A program made the translations under genes and the position numbers. Source: Anomaloglossus baeobatrachus (taxonomy: Eukaryota; Chordata; Amphibia; Anura; Aromobatidae). From it: a DNA stretch of 64,000 nt. The notes beneath the pieces were generated by a model. That model did not search any database. It worked only from the letters and a program-made list of their open reading frames with translations, and was not told the origin of the DNA. Of this stretch, positions 60,166-64,000 are shown piece by piece. The stretch covers positions 399,846,103 to 399,910,102 of the forward strand of contig NC_134354.1 in assembly GCF_048569485.1 (NCBI RefSeq). The letters run 5' to 3'. The number at the start of each line of letters is the position of its first letter. The stretch's first letter is position 1.

Positions 60166-61008
60166 AGCTGGGTTCACACTAAGCGACAGCGACGTCGCTG
60201 TTACGTCACCATTTTCGGTGACGTAACAGCGACCTTGTAAGTCGCTGTTATGATCGCTGCTTAGCTGTCAAACAGCAGAAGCAGCGATCATAACGTCGCT
60301 GTGCTACATGTGCAGAGAGCAGGGAGCCGCGCTTAGCGCTGGCTCCTTGCTCTCCTAGGTACAGTACACATCGGGTTAATTAACCCGATGTGTGCTGCAG
60401 CTACATGTCACAGTGCAGAGAGCAGGGAGCCGCGCGCACTGCTTAGCGCTGGCTCCTTGCTCTCCTTGCTACAGTATACATCGGGTTAATTAACCCGATG
60501 TGTGCTGCAGCTACATGTCCCAGTGCAGAGAGCAGGGAGCCGTGCGCACTGCTTAGCGCTGGCTCCTTGCTCTCCTTGCTACAGTATACATCGGGTTAAT
60601 TACCCGATGCGTACTGCAGCCACATGTGCATAGAGCAGGAGCCGGCACTGGCAGCAAGGGCGGAGGCTGGTAACGAAGGTAAATATCGGATAACCAGGGA
60701 AAGGTCTTCCCTTGGTTACCCGATGTTTACGCTGGTTACAGCTTACCGCAGCTGCCAGTGCCGGCTCCTGCTCGCTTCATTTCGTCGCTCTCTCGCTGTC
60801 ACATACAGCGATGTGTGTGTCACAGCGGGAGAGTGACGACCAAAAAATGAAGCTGGACATTCAGCAACGACCGGCCACCTCACAGCAGGGGCCAGGTCGT
60901 TGCTGGATGTCACACACAGCGACAGCGACGGGACGTCGCTGCAACATCACAGAAAATGGTGACGAAGCAGCGACGTCGTTGTCGTTGTCGCTGTGTGTGA
61001 CACCAGCT
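60166..61008. mobile_element. Inverted-repeat element with internal tandem palindromes, TAA target site
   Basis: 843 bp. The ends AGCTGGGTTCACACTAAGCG and CGCTGTGTGTGACACCAGCT are inverted, TAA on both sides (60163-60165, 61009-61011). GCGACGTCGCTG repeats near both ends. It contains the 110-bp tandem array at 60311-60640. Confidence 0.88.
60311..60640. repeat. 110-bp tandem array, three copies, each with a 24-bp palindrome
   Basis: TCGGGTTAATTAACCCGA starts at 60371 and 60481, and a variant (CGGGTTAATTACCCGATG) at 60592. Between them AGAGAGCAGGGAGCCGCGCG and GCTTAGCGCTGGCTCCTTGC repeat in step. The spacing is 110 bp. Confidence 0.9.
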
Positions 61009-61596
61009 TAAAGCTTATAGCCTCTACTTTCCTATCTATTGCCAAATAATGATAAGATTCCTTTTGTCTGTAGCCACCACTAGAAGGCGCTCACTACATG
61101 CAAATCTATTCACTCATGTCATGCTAGGCTGAGGGAACGGAAGGCGTGCAGCGCAACGCACAGGGAAAACCAGGAAAGATGTAAAGGAAGGCCCTGGCAA
61201 TATGGAGAGGGGCTACCATGTCACACTCATCTGCGGCTGATGCCTGCACTCCCTAACGTCACTAGACGGGTCCTTGCCCTGTGCACCGTCACATGCCTAG
61301 GTACTCACTGACTCTGGACTTACCCTGACTAGGGTGTTGGCCAGCGGGACACTAATCCCACTACTACAATGAAACACAAAAGGAAGGTAAGACAAATGGG
61401 TGGGGAAAAACACAACAAAACCACTCCTTGGTTTCTTCAGCAGAAAACTTCGCAAGTGGAACTGAAACGACACCTCAGCTTTGCTCCTTCAAAATGGTCA
61501 GTATAGAGAATCTATCTCCGGAATGGAGTAAAGCTAGGAGTAGGTATATAGTAAAAGCACATGATGACAAAATGCTGCAGCTGTGAGTAAGGCTAA

Positions 61597-62113
61597 AGGC
61601 CGCTTTACACGCTGCGATCTTGCTAGCTAGTACCCGCCCCCATCGTTTGTGCGTCACAGCAAATCGCTGCCCGTGGCAGACAACATCGCTCGGACCTGTC
61701 ACACAACTTACCTGCCTAGCGACGTCGCTGTGACCGGCGAACCGCCTCCTTTCTAAGGGGGCGGTTCGTTCGGCGTCACAGCAACGTCACTAAGCGGCCA
61801 CCCAATTGAAGCAGAGGGGCGGAGATGAGTGGGACGTAACATCCCGCCCACCTCCTTCCTTCCTCATCGCCGGCGGCCGCAGGTAAGGTGAGGTTCCTCG
61901 TTCCTGCGATGTCGCACATAGCGATGTGTGCTGCGGCAGGAACAACGAATAGCATCGTACCTGCATCAGCAACAATAATTGGGAATAGGGGAGCAGGTCG
62001 ATCGCACGTAGTTGTCACACTCAACGACATCGCTAACGCGGCCGAATGTGCGTCACGAATTCCGTGACCCTAACGACATCGCTTTAGCAATGTCGCAGTG
62101 TGTAAAACGGCCT
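61597..62113. mobile_element. Inverted-repeat element, TAA target site (family A)
   Basis: 517 bp. Ends AGGCCGCTTTACACGCTGCG and CAGTGTGTAAAACGGCCT, TAA on both sides (61594-61596, 62114-62116). GTGCGTCACGAATTCCGTGA is present, in the orientation opposite to 59622-60046. Confidence 0.9.
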
Positions 62114-62150
62114 TAAGAGTAACCTCAGTCAGCAGGCCAAAAGTTCTTAA

Positions 62151-62856
62151 AATGAACCTGTCAGGTGCAATATGCACCCAGAACCACGAGTAGTTCTGGA
62201 CGCATATTGCTAATCCTTGCCTATCCGTCCCTGTATCCAGTAGCATACATAAAGGGATCTTTAGAAAACGTATTTCTAAAGATCTTTTATTTTATGCTAA
62301 TAAGCACTGGGACTAGTCCCAAGGGCATTATATGCCCCGACTAGTCCGCCCTCTTAGTTTGTTAGCACACCCACAGGGGCATACTAACAGGCTATTGAAG
62401 GAAGCGTCACCAGCGGTGACGCGCGTACATGTGTTCGCTGTGTGACCACGCTTCTGAATACCCGGCACTTCCAGTCATGCGCAGTAGACCTCTCTGCAGC
62501 CGGGATGCGTACACCCGGCTTCATGCTGCGCATGACCGGAAGTGCCCAGCATTCTAAAGCATGGTCACAGCAAACACAGGTACGCGCGGTACTGCTGAGA
62601 CACTGCATTGAATAGCATGTTAGTACACCACTGTCCGTATGCTAACACACTGAGAGGATGGACTAGCCAGGGGAAGTAATGCCCTTGGGACTAGTCCCCT
62701 CACTCATTAGCATAAGATAAAAGATCTTTAGAAATACTTTTTCAAAAGATCTCTTTATCTATGCTAGTTTATACAGGGATAGTTAGGCCGGGATTAGCAG
62801 TATGCACCTAGAACTTGCACTGATTCTGGGTGAATACTGCACTTGACAGGTTCCCT
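62151..62856. mobile_element. 706-bp TTAA element
   Basis: Ends AATGAACCTGTCAGGTGCA and TGCACTTGACAGGTTCCCT are inverted, with TTAA at 62147-62150 and 62857-62860. Inner arms (AAAGATCTTTTATTTTATGC and the opposite at 62700-62730) extend the palindrome. Confidence 0.88.
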
Positions 62857-63269
62857 TTAACCCTTTCAGCATCAAAAGAAAGAAAATCCACTCCGATACA
62901 ATGTGTAACCTGTGGACGCGACACACTTGTGACAGCTCTCTAGTTGCGGCTACAGGCTATGCAAATGCCCATCCTATGCAATGCTAGAGGTGTACTCTCG
63001 ATAATGGGTATTAAATCTTACCCTGTATCAGCCAAAAGAACTGAAGCGGTATAGGTCAAGATTACAATGCATATTACACTGTGAGAATAATTATTAGGCA
63101 AATGAGTATTTTGCTCACATGATACTTTTTATACATGTTGTCCTACTCCAAGCTGTATAGGCTTGGGAGCCAACTACCAATTAAGTAAATCAGGTGATGT
63201 GCATCTCTGTAATGAGGAGGGGTGTGGTGTAATGACATCAACACCCTATATAAGGGTGCTTAATTATTA

Positions 63270-63659
63270 GGTCCTGTGCGCACTAGAAAAAGTATGAAAG
63301 ATTAGCGCACTTGCATTCAAAAAACGCACCAATAACGCACCGAAAAACGCATGCATTTTTACCTCATTTTTTATGCGTTTTTTCCGCAGGTTGGTCCCTG
63401 TGTTTTTTTTACCATTATCTATGGCAAAAAACGTAGGTACTGTACCTGCAGAAAAAGAGTGACATGCTCAATCTTTTTCTCAAGAAATTCTGCAGAAAGA
63501 ATGTTCTTGAGAAAAAAACGCAGTGTGCGCACAGCTAATTTTTTTTCCATAGGTTTTGCTGGGGAATGTCTTCAGAAAGGTTACAACCATTTTCTCAAGA
63601 AATTTCTGCAGCAAAAACACAAAAAAATGCGGGTAAAAACGCAGTGTGTGCACAGGGCC
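63270..63659. mobile_element. Inverted-repeat element, TTA target site (family B)
   Basis: 390 bp. Ends GGTCCTGTGCGCACTAG and GTGTGTGCACAGGGCC are inverted; TTA flanks (63267-63269, 63660-63662). It is inserted in the 5' leader of the Tc1-like element. Confidence 0.85.
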
Positions 63660-63686
63660 TTAGGCAACTTCCTCTCCTTTGGCAAA

Positions 63687-64000
63687 ATGGGTCAGAAGAG
63701 AGATTTGATGGACTCTGAAAAGTCCAAAATTGTGAGATGTCTTGCAGAGGGATGCAGCAGTCTTGGAATTGCCAAACTTTTGAAGCGTGATCACCGAACA
63801 ATCAAGCGTTTCATGGCAAATAGCCAACAGGGTCGCAAGAAGCGTGTTGGGCCATTGCCACCAGTTTGATAAGGAAGGCTGAAAAACAACCACCTTTGAA
63901 CAAGAAACATAAGATAAAACGTCAAGACTGGGCCAAGAAATATCTTAAGACAGATTTTTCAAAGGTTTTATGGACTGATGAACTGAGAGTGACTCTTGAT
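63687..64000 (+). pseudogene. Tc1-like transposase, internally deleted
   Basis: From the ATG at 63687: MGQKRDLMDSEKSKIVRCLA, then EGCSSLGIAKLLKRDHRTIK and RFMANSQQGRKKRV, an N-terminal helix-turn-helix DNA-binding domain. A stop follows (about 63867). Then, in another frame, comes HKIKRQDWAKKYLKTDFSKV and LWTDELRVTLD, which holds the first catalytic Asp. The distance between these blocks is far shorter than in the family, so the second DNA-binding half is deleted. The rest lies beyond the window. Confidence 0.85.

Larger units (their letters stand above)
63077..64000 (+). mobile_element. Tc1-like transposon, continues past the window
   Basis: The end CACTGTGAGAATAATTATTA follows TA at 63075-63076. 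The transposase starts at 63687. A family B element (63270-63659) is inserted between the end and the start codon. Confidence 0.85.

Overview
This window is animal nuclear DNA, most likely from a frog. It is dense with old and young transposable elements, has long AT-rich non-coding stretches, and carries spliced coding exons with consensus GT/AG borders. The repeat mix fits an anuran genome: CR1 LINE, a tRNA-headed SINE with an L2-like tail, Tc1/mariner, hAT, elements with TTAA target sites, short inverted-repeat elements with TAA/TTA target sites, foldback elements, a Penelope-like element and Ty3-type LTR elements. The species cannot be fixed from the sequence alone.

The only host gene recognised is rcan3 (regulator of calcineurin 3, calcipressin family) on the minus strand. 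Its last coding exon is 52425-52585 and the preceding exon is 59277-59448. They are joined by a 6.7 kb intron, and the upstream exons lie beyond 64000. The two exons encode the SP-repeat region and the calcineurin-binding C terminus. Everything from 1 to about 50 kb lies downstream of rcan3 and looks intergenic.

Layout. 1-7.6 kb: an old LTR element whose internal region encodes a cold-shock-domain-like segment. A second, much younger LTR element (2427-5381, near-identical LTRs, gag only) sits inside it, in an AT microsatellite. 7.9-15.3 kb: a hAT transposon with an 8-bp target duplication, a broken BED-finger transposase and two solo LTRs nested in opposite orientations. 15.7-18.8 kb: Tc1 relic, SINE, solo-LTR-like element and unclassified repeats. 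18.8-25.6 kb: one CR1 LINE cut by four DNA elements, one of them a 3.7 kb TTAA element with about five internal 350-395 bp tandem units. 26.4-30.1 kb: Tc1 end, minisatellite, palindromic element and Penelope-like relic. 30.7-36.0 kb: a 5.3 kb element with about 85-94 bp inverted ends, a 10-bp direct repeat and an internal end-to-end junction. 36.5-42.9 kb: a dispersed Tc1 relic with many insertions. 43-52 kb: mostly AT-rich DNA with an LTR-like block and several short inverted-repeat elements. 52.4-64 kb: rcan3 exons and introns, packed with nested elements, including a 1.6 kb Tc1 copy and a partial Tc1 copy at the right edge.

The least expected items are the cold-shock-like domain inside an LTR element, three foldback elements with a poly(A) signal in each arm, the duplicated-end structure at 31.0 kb, and a tandem array of a perfect 24-bp palindrome at 60.4 kb. 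The assignments come from reading the sequence and recalled family features. No database search was possible.
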